A stretch of DNA of 64,000 nt, from contig JBMORL010000098.1 in NCBI GenBank assembly GCA_049322335.1, positions 1 to 64,000 on the forward strand, given 5' to 3'. The position numbers and the translations under genes are program-made. This document shows, piece after piece, positions 1-9,732 of the stretch (position 1 is its first letter; each line of letters opens with the position of its first letter). This stretch comes from JBMORL01 sp049322335. Lineage in GTDB: Bacteria; Bacteroidota; Bacteroidia; Flavobacteriales_D; UBA2798. Under the pieces are notes generated by a model that was not told the DNA's origin, ran no database searches, and saw only the letters and a list, made by a program, of their open reading frames with translations.

Positions 1-1061
1 GGTAGCAGGTTTTCTTTAACCACCCGCTGACCTATGGAATTATAAATTATCATCTTTAGCTCTGCACCTGATGTATATTTTATCTCAAAATTGCCATCCG
101 ATGGGTTTGGATAAATATTTACTTCAATTTCTTCTACCGGGCAGTCTTCTACAAAAACTGTTACCGTATCCGTTACTGTTGCTCCGCATCCGCTTATAGT
201 TAAAATATATGTGGTGGTGGTATCAGGTGAAGCAATGGGATTGGATTGGTTGGGATTGTCTAAGCTTAATGAAGGTGACCAGGTAATTAAGCAGGATGAG
301 TTATATGTATTTGATTTCCCAAGAATACACTGATCACCATTACAAATAACATTGTCAGACCCAGCAATTGCATCATATTCTAATGGTACAACTGAGACAT
401 CGTCTACGATATAATAAGCAATACTATCCAAGGGATTTGAACAGCCAACCCATTGAGGATTAGAATTGCTATCATTATCAAAATTTCCAATTATTATATA
501 TTTTTCATTACCGGAAGCAACAATTGTGTCTTCAACCTTAACCCAGGACGTTTTATTATTTAAGACCCCTTGCGTTGGATTATATACCTGGGGAGAAAAA
601 CCTAAATCATTTAAAATACTTTGAGGAATATTATCAGATTCCTTTGCTAAATATGCGCCAATCCGGGAAATATTTAAACAACTTCCATCCGCAAGATTTA
701 TATAAAAACTCACCAAATATTTTTTTCCTTGTTGTAGTGTATATTTTAATTCCGATGCCATATATTCTCTACAACTGGAACAGTAAGAAGTATATGCAAT
801 AAACCCCATATAAGAATCTCCGGAATTTGCAATTTGAGAACCATAAAAAAACAATGGATGTCCATTACAATCATAAGTATAATCACATGTCCCTAAAGAT
901 GCATCGAACCATCCTTTACAATAATTAATATTTGAAATCTGCATTGTTGTGCACCCCGTTGAATCTTCGAAACTACTATTGGGCACTAAATTTGGTTGAG
1001 AAGTCGAATAAAACTCCAATAAAACAAATGCAGCCAGCAGGCTGCATTTGTTTAAAAACAA
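1..1061 (-). CDS. T9SS-secreted protein, partial (3' end outside window)
   Basis: A continuous minus-strand reading frame runs from about 1061 to the left edge and encodes about 353 residues. It starts with a hydrophobic leader (LLAAFVLLEFYSTSQ), then NLVPNSSFED and a Cys-rich region with YCKGWFDASLGTCDY, a pattern common at the N terminus of Bacteroidota secreted proteins. A PKD/Ig-like stretch follows (TWSPSLSLDNP, PDTTTTYILT) and then a type A T9SS sorting domain (INIYPNPSDGNFEIKY-like) that lacks roughly its last 15 residues. No ATG lies in frame before the leader. TTG at 1059-1061 is the best start; TTG codons at 1085 or 1088 would overlap the upstream stop. The leader codons coincide with a perfect palindrome (1022-1053). 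Function unknown; cell-surface or secreted location is inferred. Confidence 0.72.
   Translation of the reverse strand, partial: MFLNKCSLLAAFVLLEFYSTSQPNLVPNSSFEDSTGCTTMQISNINYCKGWFDASLGTCDYTYDCNGHPLFFYGSQIANSGDSYMGFIAYTSYCSSCREYMASELKYTLQQGKKYLVSFYINLADGSCLNISRIGAYLAKESDNIPQSILNDLGFSPQVYNPTQGVLNNKTSWVKVEDTIVASGNEKYIIIGNFDNDSNSNPQWVGCSNPLDSIAYYIVDDVSVVPLEYDAIAGSDNVICNGDQCILGKSNTYNSSCLITWSPSLSLDNPNQSNPIASPDTTTTYILTISGCGATVTDTVTVFVEDCPVEEIEVNIYPNPSDGNFEIKYTSGAELKMIIYNSIGQRVVKENLL
1022..1053 (-). terminator. Perfect 14-bp inverted repeat, terminator-like
   Basis: Arms 1022-1035 and 1040-1053 are perfectly complementary around a 4-nt loop, and the minus strand continues with a T-rich TTTGTTTTATT tract. 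It lies 19 nt after the stop of the large upstream T9SS gene, where a terminator is expected. It also encodes part of the signal peptide of the next gene. Confidence 0.65.
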
Positions 1062-1071
1062 ATACCCTATT

Positions 1072-4000
1072 TTATTTAGATACAACAAACCGTAAATGAT
1101 AATTTCTGTTTTCTTCTATAATATTTACAATATAAACGCCTCTTTCCAATGCTTCAATATGTAAATTAACCTGATGAGAGATTTTATTAATTGTTGAAGA
1201 AAATACTGTTTTTCCTGCTATGTCCACAATATGGATTTGTGTCCCTGATTTAAATTCTCCACCCTGTGAAATGGTAAAACTACCATCATTTGGGTTCGGA
1301 TATAACCGGAATTTATCTTCAGCACTAAAATTATTATCCGACTGTTCAAAACGATTTCCTGATTCACAAAAGTCATCAAACCAGATGTTATTCTTATAAT
1401 AATGATTTAATATTCCCCTCGCGGCATAAACAACATATCCGCCATCTAACGGGCATTGTACTGCTATTTCAAATAGTTTTATTGAATCGGTTGATGATAA
1501 ACTGTCCGGATCATAACCGGTAGCCACTTCAACAAAATCTTTATGATTTTGCTCTGTTTGGTTAACCGGATTTTGCAGGCTGTTTAATATCTGGGCAGAG
1601 GCATAATTTCCATTTTTCATGCAATGATCTATGGAGTCGGTTAAACCAAAGCAACCGTTATCGGCATTGGTATAAAAATTTTCAAGAACAGTGTCTCCAG
1701 AAGCGATGTTGTAATCTTCTTTTATCCACTTATAGGCTTCTGCCTTTTCAGCCCACCGACTGCCATTTACAAAGTCAATCATGGGCTGAGCTTCGGTTAT
1801 CAGTTTCGCTACAAAGTTTTTCTTATCTGGTAATGAAACAATATGCTGAGCGTTACATAGCTCAAAAGGTCCAGTTGTTACGATTTTTGCACCAGCCGTG
1901 TTATAATCATCGCCTAATGTTGTTTGATTATCAGTTCCTGTAGGATTATAAATACCACCATTTCTTACATATAGAACCGAGTGATTTTGTGGAGAAAAAG
2001 TTTGTACCGTAAGTGTTTTTGAGTTCCCAAAATTCCCCATCCACTTATTATCGCTGGGATTTCCCGGGCCACCCTGCTGTCCAATGCTGCCGTTGTTTAA
2101 TAGAACATATCCGTCAAAACAATTCTGCATGGTGTTGTTGTCAAAAAAGGCAAAACCATTATTGTTTTCAAAAACGATTCCCTGACCTACCGTGTTCACT
2201 TTGTTGCAAACCACCTCGGGCTTCTGGCTGTTTTTGGTGAGGTAAATTCCTTTTATGCGAACATCCGTATTGTTTGTGCTTTTTATTTTTTCATTTTTAA
2301 TGATCCGCAGATTGCCGCAAAATTCAGCCCGTATGCCGGCATGGTAGCTGAGGGTGGTTACATTGGGTTTTACATCTATTTTGTCGTTTTCATTAATGTT
2401 CACCACCTGGTTAACGTTGCGTGTATGAATACCCACCGCGGCATTGTTTGATCTGTTGAACATGACATTGATCTGCTTGGGCAAGTCAACCGGAACAACA
2501 TCTTCCACCATTATTCCCGTATTACAATACAGGCTGCCGGTATTTCCGCCTGATATTTTATTATCAAGAATATTGGCATCCTGCGGAAAAGATTCTCCTT
2601 TTGAATTCCTGAGAAAGTGAATACCGGTTTCGCAGTTATTTACCGTATTTCCGTTTACTTCATAAAAACTGTAAAATTTCAACCGTGTAAGAACTCCATA
2701 CAATCCATACGCATTGGTAAGCACATTAGGGTTGGTGATAAAATTATGAAAAGTGTTATTTTGAATGTCGATAGATGGTGTTTCCAACGATACCACCCCG
2801 GCAAAGCAGTTGCGAAACAGGTTGGGTTCAAAATTATTTGTTCCGCCTACTTTTAAGCTGGTATAAGTAGCCGGGTTGGAAAAATCGAGTATATTGTTTT
2901 CGCTGTAAACAGCGATACCGAGGGCGGGCTTCACCAATCCCTTTCCCGTTATGTTGGCAAAACGGGTGTTTTGGGCAATAACGCTGGTGTTTACTGCGTA
3001 AATGCCATAGTCGTGATAATCCACATAATTTTTGCGCCCGTTTACAGGTGTACCGAAAACGATAGCATTGTTATTGGTAACATACATTGCCCGCTGGCTA
3101 CGGATAGTAGTGAGCGGTGACATGAGGTTGGCCGTTGGGTAATTGGTTTCAAGGTAAAAGGGCTGGTTATCGGTTTGGGTAAAGAAGTTGGTGGTAGCGG
3201 GCAAAGTATAATTCCCGAAGGAAGTAAGGTCGCGGCAGGTGAAAATGCAATGTTCCACCGAACCGGTGTGAGGAAGGTTATAGGGATCAACGTAAATATC
3301 TGTCTGGTTTCGGTTAAACAGCACATCATCGAGAGTGAAATTTCCTCCTGCGTCAGAACGAACGGCTTTATAGGCTCCTTCCACGCGACAATAACTGTTC
3401 ATCACCAGCGAAGCGCCCGGCTGAACCACAATTCCTTCCCACATGTCGTTGCAGGGATGAAGCCATGAACGGGTAACGGTAAGGGTTCCCGAAACCACAT
3501 TAATAACCGTTCCCGGTGACATTCGGATATCAGGGCAATCAATATTCACCGGGCCGGTGATGTTGATAGTGCCGCTCATGGAAATGGGCAAGGCAGAAAT
3601 AATGTTACTACTGTATGTACCCGAATAAAAATACTGCGAGCCAGGGCAGCAATCCTGCATTACATTCACTGTTACATTATCTGACGCGGTGCATCCGTTG
3701 GCGGCTGTTACGGTGATGGTATAAACTGTAGTAACAGAAGGTGAAGCAACCGGATTATATATTGTAGTATTGCTAAGCCCGGTTGCAGGCGACCAAACGC
3801 AGCTGATGCCACCCGATCCGGATAACGTGGTTCCCGCACCATCAAAAACACAAAATTCCACATCCACCCCGGCATTGGCCACCGGTGAAGGATTAACAGT
3901 AATGGTAATTTGATCTGAACCGGGACATCCATTTGATCCGATCTTAGTAACTGTGTAATTGTACACACCGGGTGCAGATGCGTTAAAAACGGGATTTACA

Positions 4001-6435
4001 ATATTGGGATTCGAAAGAAAAGTAGAAGGCGACCAAATAACAGGATTAGTAACACCGGTTGCATTGAGTTGTTCGTTGTATCCTACACAGGTAGTAATAT
4101 CAGGCCCTGCATTGACAACGGGTGCAGGAAGTACATCAATAAAAATAGTAGCTGTAGCTTCGGAACAACAGCTGGTAGGGGATTCAACGCTGTAATAACC
4201 GGTTTGTGTAGCGGTATAAGTTTGTGAAGTAGCGCCCGGAATAGCAACTCCGTTCAAAAACCACTGGTAAGACGGATGAACCCCCGCATCCAGCACCACT
4301 GAGCCTCCCTGGCAAAACTGCGTAGGTCCGGTAGTAGTTATGATGATGTCATCAGGGTTGGAAAAGGTGGCGACTGCACCATCGTTTGAACCCTGAGAAT
4401 AATAGGTTGTACCATCAATAATTAATGGTTGCGCATAAAATGAAAATGAAGTGTAAATTCTGCAATCATCGACTTTAATGGCTGCTTTTTTAGTATCCGT
4501 TGAGCTACTTGAACCAACTCCAATCACTTGAATTACATCAGAAAGCACCAACGAGTTATCATATTTAAAAACAAAAATATCAGAATTAGTTTGTGAATCG
4601 TATAGAATATTATTAAGCGTAAAAATAACTGACCCCATACCAATAACAAATAAATTACCCGAATTATCAATATCAAAATCATGCCATGGTTCCTGCGGTG
4701 CAATTGAGCTGAATATTGGAATTTGTGTACTACTATTAAACGAACCATTTGCGTTGAGTTTTAAAATATAAGCTGCACCGGCATTTATAGAAGAAAATGA
4801 CAATAATGGCGGAGTTTGGCATAATCCACCAACATAAATTTCAGCAGGTACTGTATTAGTTAATTTTAATGCTCTTGCTGTATTTTCGCCACTCAACATA
4901 AAATTTCCCTCAAGATCTGCCACCCACATCACAAAGCCTGTATTTTTATTAAAAGTAAATAAACATGGATTTGACCAGCCGGCAGATAAATTAACATAAT
5001 TAATTCCCATGGCAAATGAACCTCCGCCACCTACTTCTACAATTATGCAAACTTTATTATCACCGGAATTTTCACTAACTGCAATTGTATGAATTGTACC
5101 GGAAGACCCGGGAGATGCAAACACGAACCATTGAAAATTTGAATTCGAGTCATATTTTGCAATCCACGCATTAGTATTATTAGTATTTCCATTTGAAAAC
5201 GTAGTAGGGCCAATTGCATATCCTCCCACATAAACATTTCCATCAGAATCAGAACACATTGTTCTGATTTTTGTATTTGTATTCCCTTCCTGTTTCACCC
5301 ATATCACATTACCGGTGGCCGCATCCAGTTTTAGAATAAAAGCTGCGCCATTGGATGCTAAATAAGTATTAGTCGTTCCGAAATCTGCAACTCCATCAAA
5401 ATATCCGGCCACATAAATCACATCGGTTCCACCAAAATCATTAAAATCAATAGAATTTCCGGTAGCATTTCCTGCATTGGTTTGATGCGCCTGCCTTACC
5501 CATTGTATGCTTCCATCGGCATTGTAACGGCACACAAACATATCCTGCGTTGAAAGCGCTGTTAGTGTCGTGTTTCCTGATGCAGTGAAAATAGTTGCTG
5601 TTCCTGTGAAAATTCCCGTTACGTAATAATTCCCGCTGTTATCAATCGTTATATCGGCTGCCAGGTCGCTTAACGAACCTCCTATGGTGCTTACATTAGC
5701 ACATTCCCCTACCCCACCCAATTTATAGGCATTGGAAGTCATATTGATAATTTTAACCTGTGCAGAAAAACTATTCACAGTTGATGAAGCCGGAGAATTG
5801 ATATGATGAATGTTTGATCTGCTTAAAATGCTATACGCACCCTGGGAATTATTTTCAAACGAAATATCGGCAGGTGAAATAAGGGCTCCATACGTAACTG
5901 AATTATTTTTAACTGTAATTCCCCCGGAAGCGAAAATATAAATATGACCGGGTTGAATTCCCACCAGATCAAAGCCACTGGCCGTATCCAATTCCAGCGT
6001 TCCATTGATATAGATCAAAATTTCATCAGAAGCAGTTCCGGTAAAATGAGAAATGGAATTTAATGACAGATTACCATTGTGTTGATAGACTCCAGCCGTA
6101 AAATAATTTTGTGAAGAAGGATTTATTGTAATTGTTGTATAAGACAAGCTATTGATCTGGCTGAGCAAAGTATCAAGCTCTGTTAAAACTCCATTATAAG
6201 CCGGTGTATTTATTTCCTGTCCATCCGAAGCATTAAGAAAAGAACTATTATTTACTACGGTAGCACCAGCTTTCCCGTCAACATTTGCTGCAGAAAAAAG
6301 ATTAATCTGTGCACCAGAAAAAAGACCATAATTCTTAAGACTTCCCAGGTTGATGATCTGTGAATGGGCTAAAACTCCTGATAACAAAAAACAAAGGAGA
6401 AAAGAAGCCTGCTGAAGAATAAATGTTTTTTTCAT
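1072..6435 (-). CDS. Giant mosaic T9SS cargo protein (ice-binding-like, beta-propeller, beta-helix)
   Basis: About 1787 residues from the ATG at 6435 (MKKTFILQQ), which gives a clean signal peptide ending near AHSQ; the frame extends to 6501 but those extra codons are not leader-like. Rough order: residues 30-235 resemble the DUF3494 ice-binding-like fold (LGSLKNYGLFSGAQ, YFTAGVYQHNGNLSL, IYINGTLELDTASGF); 245-690 are SBBP-type beta-propeller repeats (DNSGNYYVTGIFTG, KLDAATGNVIWVKQ); 700-925 are Ig/PKD-like repeats (SYQWFLNGVAIPGATS); 930-1510 form a likely right-handed parallel beta-helix with many Asn-rich turns; 1708-1787 are a type A T9SS sorting domain (LYPNPNDGSFTIS, ERGVYIVNI). Probably a surface-displayed adhesin-like protein; the domain names rest on sequence pattern only. 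Followed by a terminator-like palindrome. Confidence 0.85.
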   Translation of the reverse strand: MKKTFILQQASFLLCFLLSGVLAHSQIINLGSLKNYGLFSGAQINLFSAANVDGKAGATVVNNSSFLNASDGQEINTPAYNGVLTELDTLLSQINSLSYTTITINPSSQNYFTAGVYQHNGNLSLNSISHFTGTASDEILIYINGTLELDTASGFDLVGIQPGHIYIFASGGITVKNNSVTYGALISPADISFENNSQGAYSILSRSNIHHINSPASSTVNSFSAQVKIINMTSNAYKLGGVGECANVSTIGGSLSDLAADITIDNSGNYYVTGIFTGTATIFTASGNTTLTALSTQDMFVCRYNADGSIQWVRQAHQTNAGNATGNSIDFNDFGGTDVIYVAGYFDGVADFGTTNTYLASNGAAFILKLDAATGNVIWVKQEGNTNTKIRTMCSDSDGNVYVGGYAIGPTTFSNGNTNNTNAWIAKYDSNSNFQWFVFASPGSSGTIHTIAVSENSGDNKVCIIVEVGGGGSFAMGINYVNLSAGWSNPCLFTFNKNTGFVMWVADLEGNFMLSGENTARALKLTNTVPAEIYVGGLCQTPPLLSFSSINAGAAYILKLNANGSFNSSTQIPIFSSIAPQEPWHDFDIDNSGNLFVIGMGSVIFTLNNILYDSQTNSDIFVFKYDNSLVLSDVIQVIGVGSSSSTDTKKAAIKVDDCRIYTSFSFYAQPLIIDGTTYYSQGSNDGAVATFSNPDDIIITTTGPTQFCQGGSVVLDAGVHPSYQWFLNGVAIPGATSQTYTATQTGYYSVESPTSCCSEATATIFIDVLPAPVVNAGPDITTCVGYNEQLNATGVTNPVIWSPSTFLSNPNIVNPVFNASAPGVYNYTVTKIGSNGCPGSDQITITVNPSPVANAGVDVEFCVFDGAGTTLSGSGGISCVWSPATGLSNTTIYNPVASPSVTTVYTITVTAANGCTASDNVTVNVMQDCCPGSQYFYSGTYSSNIISALPISMSGTINITGPVNIDCPDIRMSPGTVINVVSGTLTVTRSWLHPCNDMWEGIVVQPGASLVMNSYCRVEGAYKAVRSDAGGNFTLDDVLFNRNQTDIYVDPYNLPHTGSVEHCIFTCRDLTSFGNYTLPATTNFFTQTDNQPFYLETNYPTANLMSPLTTIRSQRAMYVTNNNAIVFGTPVNGRKNYVDYHDYGIYAVNTSVIAQNTRFANITGKGLVKPALGIAVYSENNILDFSNPATYTSLKVGGTNNFEPNLFRNCFAGVVSLETPSIDIQNNTFHNFITNPNVLTNAYGLYGVLTRLKFYSFYEVNGNTVNNCETGIHFLRNSKGESFPQDANILDNKISGGNTGSLYCNTGIMVEDVVPVDLPKQINVMFNRSNNAAVGIHTRNVNQVVNINENDKIDVKPNVTTLSYHAGIRAEFCGNLRIIKNEKIKSTNNTDVRIKGIYLTKNSQKPEVVCNKVNTVGQGIVFENNNGFAFFDNNTMQNCFDGYVLLNNGSIGQQGGPGNPSDNKWMGNFGNSKTLTVQTFSPQNHSVLYVRNGGIYNPTGTDNQTTLGDDYNTAGAKIVTTGPFELCNAQHIVSLPDKKNFVAKLITEAQPMIDFVNGSRWAEKAEAYKWIKEDYNIASGDTVLENFYTNADNGCFGLTDSIDHCMKNGNYASAQILNSLQNPVNQTEQNHKDFVEVATGYDPDSLSSTDSIKLFEIAVQCPLDGGYVVYAARGILNHYYKNNIWFDDFCESGNRFEQSDNNFSAEDKFRLYPNPNDGSFTISQGGEFKSGTQIHIVDIAGKTVFSSTINKISHQVNLHIEALERGVYIVNIIEENRNYHLRFVVSK

Positions 6436-6453
6436 AATCATTCGATTTACCGC

Positions 6454-6486
6454 TAAAATTAAAGAAAAAATATGAAAAAAAGCAAA
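6454..6486 (-). promoter_or_regulatory. Possible Bacteroidota promoter for the giant T9SS gene
   Basis: On the minus strand TTTG (6483-6486) is followed after 21 nt by TAATTTTA (6454-6461), close to the TTTG / TAnnTTTG consensus. This would put the start of transcription a few bases before the ATG at 6435. One mismatch in the -7 box, so only moderate support. Confidence 0.35.
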
Positions 6487-6627
6487 TAAAATGACCGGCA
6501 TTTTTGGATTCTTTGAAGGCCGTTTTAGCCCCTGTAAGTGTTTTTACTTACTATGAGTGTTTACTATAACTGTACCGGTCTCAAAAGCACAAAATCAAAA
6601 TAAATACGGAAAAGTATTACTGGCACA

Positions 6628-7215
6628 TTATCTGAATATCCGCAAAATAGTCCGAAAAATAATGGAAAGATCGGTCTTAAAACTCTTTTCGCGGATGTAT
6701 TTCAGGTTAAGTCCCAGTTTGGCAGGCATTACCTGTGAAATATAGGCCTGTTCGGGGTTCTCTGCCTTGCCGAGTATCTCGTTTTCATTGATGTATTCGA
6801 TAGAGGCATAATCCGTAAGGCCGGGAAGAACATCAAGCACCTTTAACTGTTCGCTGTTATACATCGCTACATATTCCGGCACTTCCGGACGCGGCCCTAC
6901 GATGCTCATATCACCCTTCAATACATTGATAAGCTGGGGAAATTCATCCAGCTTAAATTTTCTCAGAAATTTTCCTGCTGCTGTAATCCGGTTGTCGTTA
7001 GTTCCAATAGTAAGTTGTCCCTGTTTATCGGCATTCACCCGCATGGTCCGGAACTTATACAAACGAAAATGTTTTTTCCCCTTCCCTACTCTTTCCTGGA
7101 CATAAAATACGCCACCGGGCGATGATAGCGCTATCCAGAAAGCAATCAGTATAAAAAAAGGAATAAAAAGTGTCAGTACCACCAGTGATGAAATGATATC
7201 AAACAATCTTTTCAT
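6628..7215 (-). CDS. Phosphoglycosyl transferase (bacterial sugar transferase family)
   Basis: 195 residues, the usual size of small monotopic phosphoglycosyl transferases (PglC/WcaJ C-terminal type). An N-terminal re-entrant hydrophobic segment (FDIISSLVVLTLFIPFFILI) precedes YKFRTM, the catalytic Asp-Glu pair in KLDEFPQL, and the family signature GDMSIVGPRPEVPEY. It moves a sugar-1-phosphate onto undecaprenyl phosphate at the inner membrane, starting a repeat unit. Its start overlaps the preceding aminotransferase by 4 bp (ATGA). It is the last gene of the polysaccharide locus. With the DegT aminotransferase and the NeuD/PglD acetyltransferase nearby it resembles a bacillosamine-type PglC/E/D set, but that substrate is inferred. 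Confidence 0.92.
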   Translation of the reverse strand: MKRLFDIISSLVVLTLFIPFFILIAFWIALSSPGGVFYVQERVGKGKKHFRLYKFRTMRVNADKQGQLTIGTNDNRITAAGKFLRKFKLDEFPQLINVLKGDMSIVGPRPEVPEYVAMYNSEQLKVLDVLPGLTDYASIEYINENEILGKAENPEQAYISQVMPAKLGLNLKYIREKSFKTDLSIIFRTILRIFR

Positions 7216-8426
7216 ACCAGCACTTCTTCAACAGATTTTATTACCGAATGAATAACGGTATCCACATTATCATTGCTGAGTAAAAGATGAACAGGAAGTG
7301 ATATTTCTCTTGAATAATTATCATACGCCACTGGATAATCATTAATGTTGTAGCCAATATTTTTATACACTGACAGCATGGCAAGCGGAATAAAATGAAC
7401 GTTTACGCTCACCTGTTTTTCAAAAATCTTCTGAATAATGGCATCGCGCTGTGATTCTTTTACATTTTTAATGCGCAGAGGGTATAAATGATAGCAACTT
7501 TCCGTTTCTCCATTGCTAAAAACCGGCAGTTGTGCCCAATCGTATTTTCCCAATGCCTCTGAATACATTTTACATATTTCTTTTCTTCTCGGCAGCACTT
7601 CTTCATCATACCGTTCCAGTTCCACCAAACCAATAGCCGACATAATATCGGTCATATTGCATTTGAAGCCCGGTTCAATCACATCATACCGCCAGGCGCC
7701 CACTTGTGTTTTAGCCAAAGCATCTTTATTCTGTCCGTGAAGTGATTTTATACAGAGGTATTTATAAATTTCTTCATTATTGAACGGGGCAGGAAGATTA
7801 AGTGCCACGGCACCGCCCTCTGCGGTTACAAGATTTTTTACTGCATGAAAAGAAAATACAGAAATATCGCAGCAGGTGCCGGTATGTTTTCCTTTGTATT
7901 TTGCTCCCACCGAATGAGCAGCATCACTCAATACAAGAATTCTTCCCAGCGTTTTTTGTTCAGCGTTTTCGGGATGAAAAAGTTTTTTAATTTCAGGATC
8001 GTTTACTATCGTATTGATCGCGTCATAATCACAGGGATAACCGGCAAAATCCACCGGCATGATGACTTTTGTTTTGGCGGTGATGGCATTTTTTATTTTT
8101 TGCACGTCAATGGTAAAATCTACCGGGTTAGTATCTACCATTACGGGTTTCGCACCGCAATGCATCACTACATTAGCTGTTGCGCAATAGGTATACGCAG
8201 GAACGATTACTTCATCGCCCTCCTTCACACCAAACCAGCGGAGCATAATTTCGAGCCCGGCCGTTGCAGAATTGAGGCAAATGGTATGAGGATTTCCGTT
8301 ATAGGCCGACAGATTTTTTTCAAACAATTTTGTTTTTGGCCCGGTAGTGATCCAACCCGAACGCAGCACTTCGTTTACTGCAGCAATTGCTTTTTCGTTG
8401 ATTTGAGGAGGAGAAAATGGAATCAT
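7212..8426 (-). CDS. DegT/DnrJ/EryC1/StrS sugar aminotransferase (PglE/WecE-like)
   Basis: 404 residues. PLP-dependent fold type I enzyme: DAAHSVGA holds the Asp that contacts the pyridine nitrogen and FHAVKNLVTAEGG the Schiff-base Lys. The N terminus (MIPFSPPQI, SGWITTGP) is typical of the family. It aminates a keto group of a nucleotide-activated deoxysugar. Its place beside the phosphoglycosyl transferase suggests it makes the first sugar of the unit, perhaps a UDP-4-amino-4,6-dideoxy sugar as in PglE; no dehydratase partner is in the window. A 31-bp gap to the upstream gene is the widest inside the locus. Confidence 0.92.
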   Translation of the reverse strand: MIPFSPPQINEKAIAAVNEVLRSGWITTGPKTKLFEKNLSAYNGNPHTICLNSATAGLEIMLRWFGVKEGDEVIVPAYTYCATANVVMHCGAKPVMVDTNPVDFTIDVQKIKNAITAKTKVIMPVDFAGYPCDYDAINTIVNDPEIKKLFHPENAEQKTLGRILVLSDAAHSVGAKYKGKHTGTCCDISVFSFHAVKNLVTAEGGAVALNLPAPFNNEEIYKYLCIKSLHGQNKDALAKTQVGAWRYDVIEPGFKCNMTDIMSAIGLVELERYDEEVLPRRKEICKMYSEALGKYDWAQLPVFSNGETESCYHLYPLRIKNVKESQRDAIIQKIFEKQVSVNVHFIPLAMLSVYKNIGYNINDYPVAYDNYSREISLPVHLLLSNDNVDTVIHSVIKSVEEVLV

Positions 8427-8457
8427 GTTAATTTAATTGTATCAAATATAGGTAAAA

Positions 8458-9729
8458 TCATGTGCCGGGAGAAGCCGTTTTATCCGAAACGGGAAATACC
8501 TGTGGAACAGAGGTGAACAGCACCCAGGTAATGAATACGAAGAAAACAATTCCCGCCTGTCGTTCGAAAAATGACTCGAAGAAAAGGCTGAGAGTAATGA
8601 TGGCCATCACCCACAACAGGAGAAAATTCTTTTTTCTTATCGCTTCATACATTCCATATCCCAACAAGGCAACAAGAATGGCCAATCCCTGGAAACCTAC
8701 AGAAATAGTTGTTTCCAAAAACTGGTTGTGACAATTGAGTTTTTTTTCGAGCGCACCTGTCATGCCATACTCACTGTATTTTTGTGTCAGCATGCTTTTG
8801 TTGTCACCCGTGCCCACTCCCAACGGATGATCCTCAATAATTTCTTTAGCCACTGTCCATATCATCAGCCTTACAGCCGAACTTTCTGTGGATGTACGGT
8901 GTTGTTCGAACAATTCTTCTTTAGAGAGTTTAGATGTTTCGAAAACCGAAACAAATCTTGCTCTTACATAGGAGGAAAAGCTAAACAATAAAACCGTCAG
9001 CAGGGTGAGTGCTGTTAATCCCAGTAAAATATTTTTTATTTTTCCGTTTTTATAGAAATAGTAAATCACCGACACCACTATAACCAGTGCAAAGGCCAGA
9101 AATCCGCTTTTGGATGACAGCAAAAGAACAAATACCGAAAAATAAATCAACAGAAAAAAATTAACCAGTTTTATCCACAGGCTCATTCGTACTGCATAAT
9201 TGATGAGCGAATGCACAATAATAAGACAGGCAAAACAAAAGTATACAGAAAGATAGGAAGCATGAATAGAATGCGTGATATTTCCGGCAAAAAAACAATT
9301 CGCATCGCCTGATGAGGAATAGCATTTCCATCCATAATATAAACAAATAAATGTTGCCGTTAAACTTCCCGCTACAAAACAGGCAAAAAGAATACGCAGG
9401 TTCTGAATTTTCAACGGGCCGTGAAATAAAAATACAAGAGGAAAAATGAGAAACGAAAGTTTCACTTCAAGATCAAACCAGCCTTCTTTCGGATGATCAT
9501 TCCACATCATGCCCAACACGTAACAGGAATAAAAAGCTACAAACAGAAAAGCAAACATCCTGTATTGCGGATGAAATTTCAGTTTTTTGGGTTGAATAAA
9601 AAGTGAAACCACTATCAATGCGGCACCCAGCGGCACAAGTGAAGGAAAAGCAGGAATAAAAAACGCGAGAGCGCAGGCAAATATACCCGGAAGGTCGTTT
9701 TTGAGTGATAAACCTGTTTTTTTATCCAT
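8458..9729 (-). CDS. O-antigen polymerase/ligase family membrane protein (Wzy/WaaL-like)
   Basis: 423 residues, with about ten or more hydrophobic segments and a large loop carrying GVGTGDNKSMLTQKY and CHNQFLETTISVGFQGL, a pattern shared by Wzy polymerases and WaaL ligases (a His in a loop followed by LE). It would polymerise lipid-linked repeat units in the periplasm or ligate glycan to an acceptor. The two activities cannot be told apart from sequence. It is the only such gene in the locus, which with two Wzx-like genes favours Wzy. Confidence 0.85.
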   Translation of the reverse strand: MDKKTGLSLKNDLPGIFACALAFFIPAFPSLVPLGAALIVVSLFIQPKKLKFHPQYRMFAFLFVAFYSCYVLGMMWNDHPKEGWFDLEVKLSFLIFPLVFLFHGPLKIQNLRILFACFVAGSLTATFICLYYGWKCYSSSGDANCFFAGNITHSIHASYLSVYFCFACLIIVHSLINYAVRMSLWIKLVNFFLLIYFSVFVLLLSSKSGFLAFALVIVVSVIYYFYKNGKIKNILLGLTALTLLTVLLFSFSSYVRARFVSVFETSKLSKEELFEQHRTSTESSAVRLMIWTVAKEIIEDHPLGVGTGDNKSMLTQKYSEYGMTGALEKKLNCHNQFLETTISVGFQGLAILVALLGYGMYEAIRKKNFLLLWVMAIITLSLFFESFFERQAGIVFFVFITWVLFTSVPQVFPVSDKTASPGT

Positions 9730-9732
9730 TAT

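Noticed and set aside
6436..6501. Longer N terminus of the giant T9SS protein from 6501
   Set aside because: The added residues are not a conventional leader, and MKKTF at 6435 gives a normal signal peptide; a promoter-like pair also overlaps the extra codons.
7845..8516. Plus-strand frame of about 223 codons
   Set aside because: Lies fully antisense to the DegT aminotransferase and has no recognisable protein features; a shadow of the real gene.
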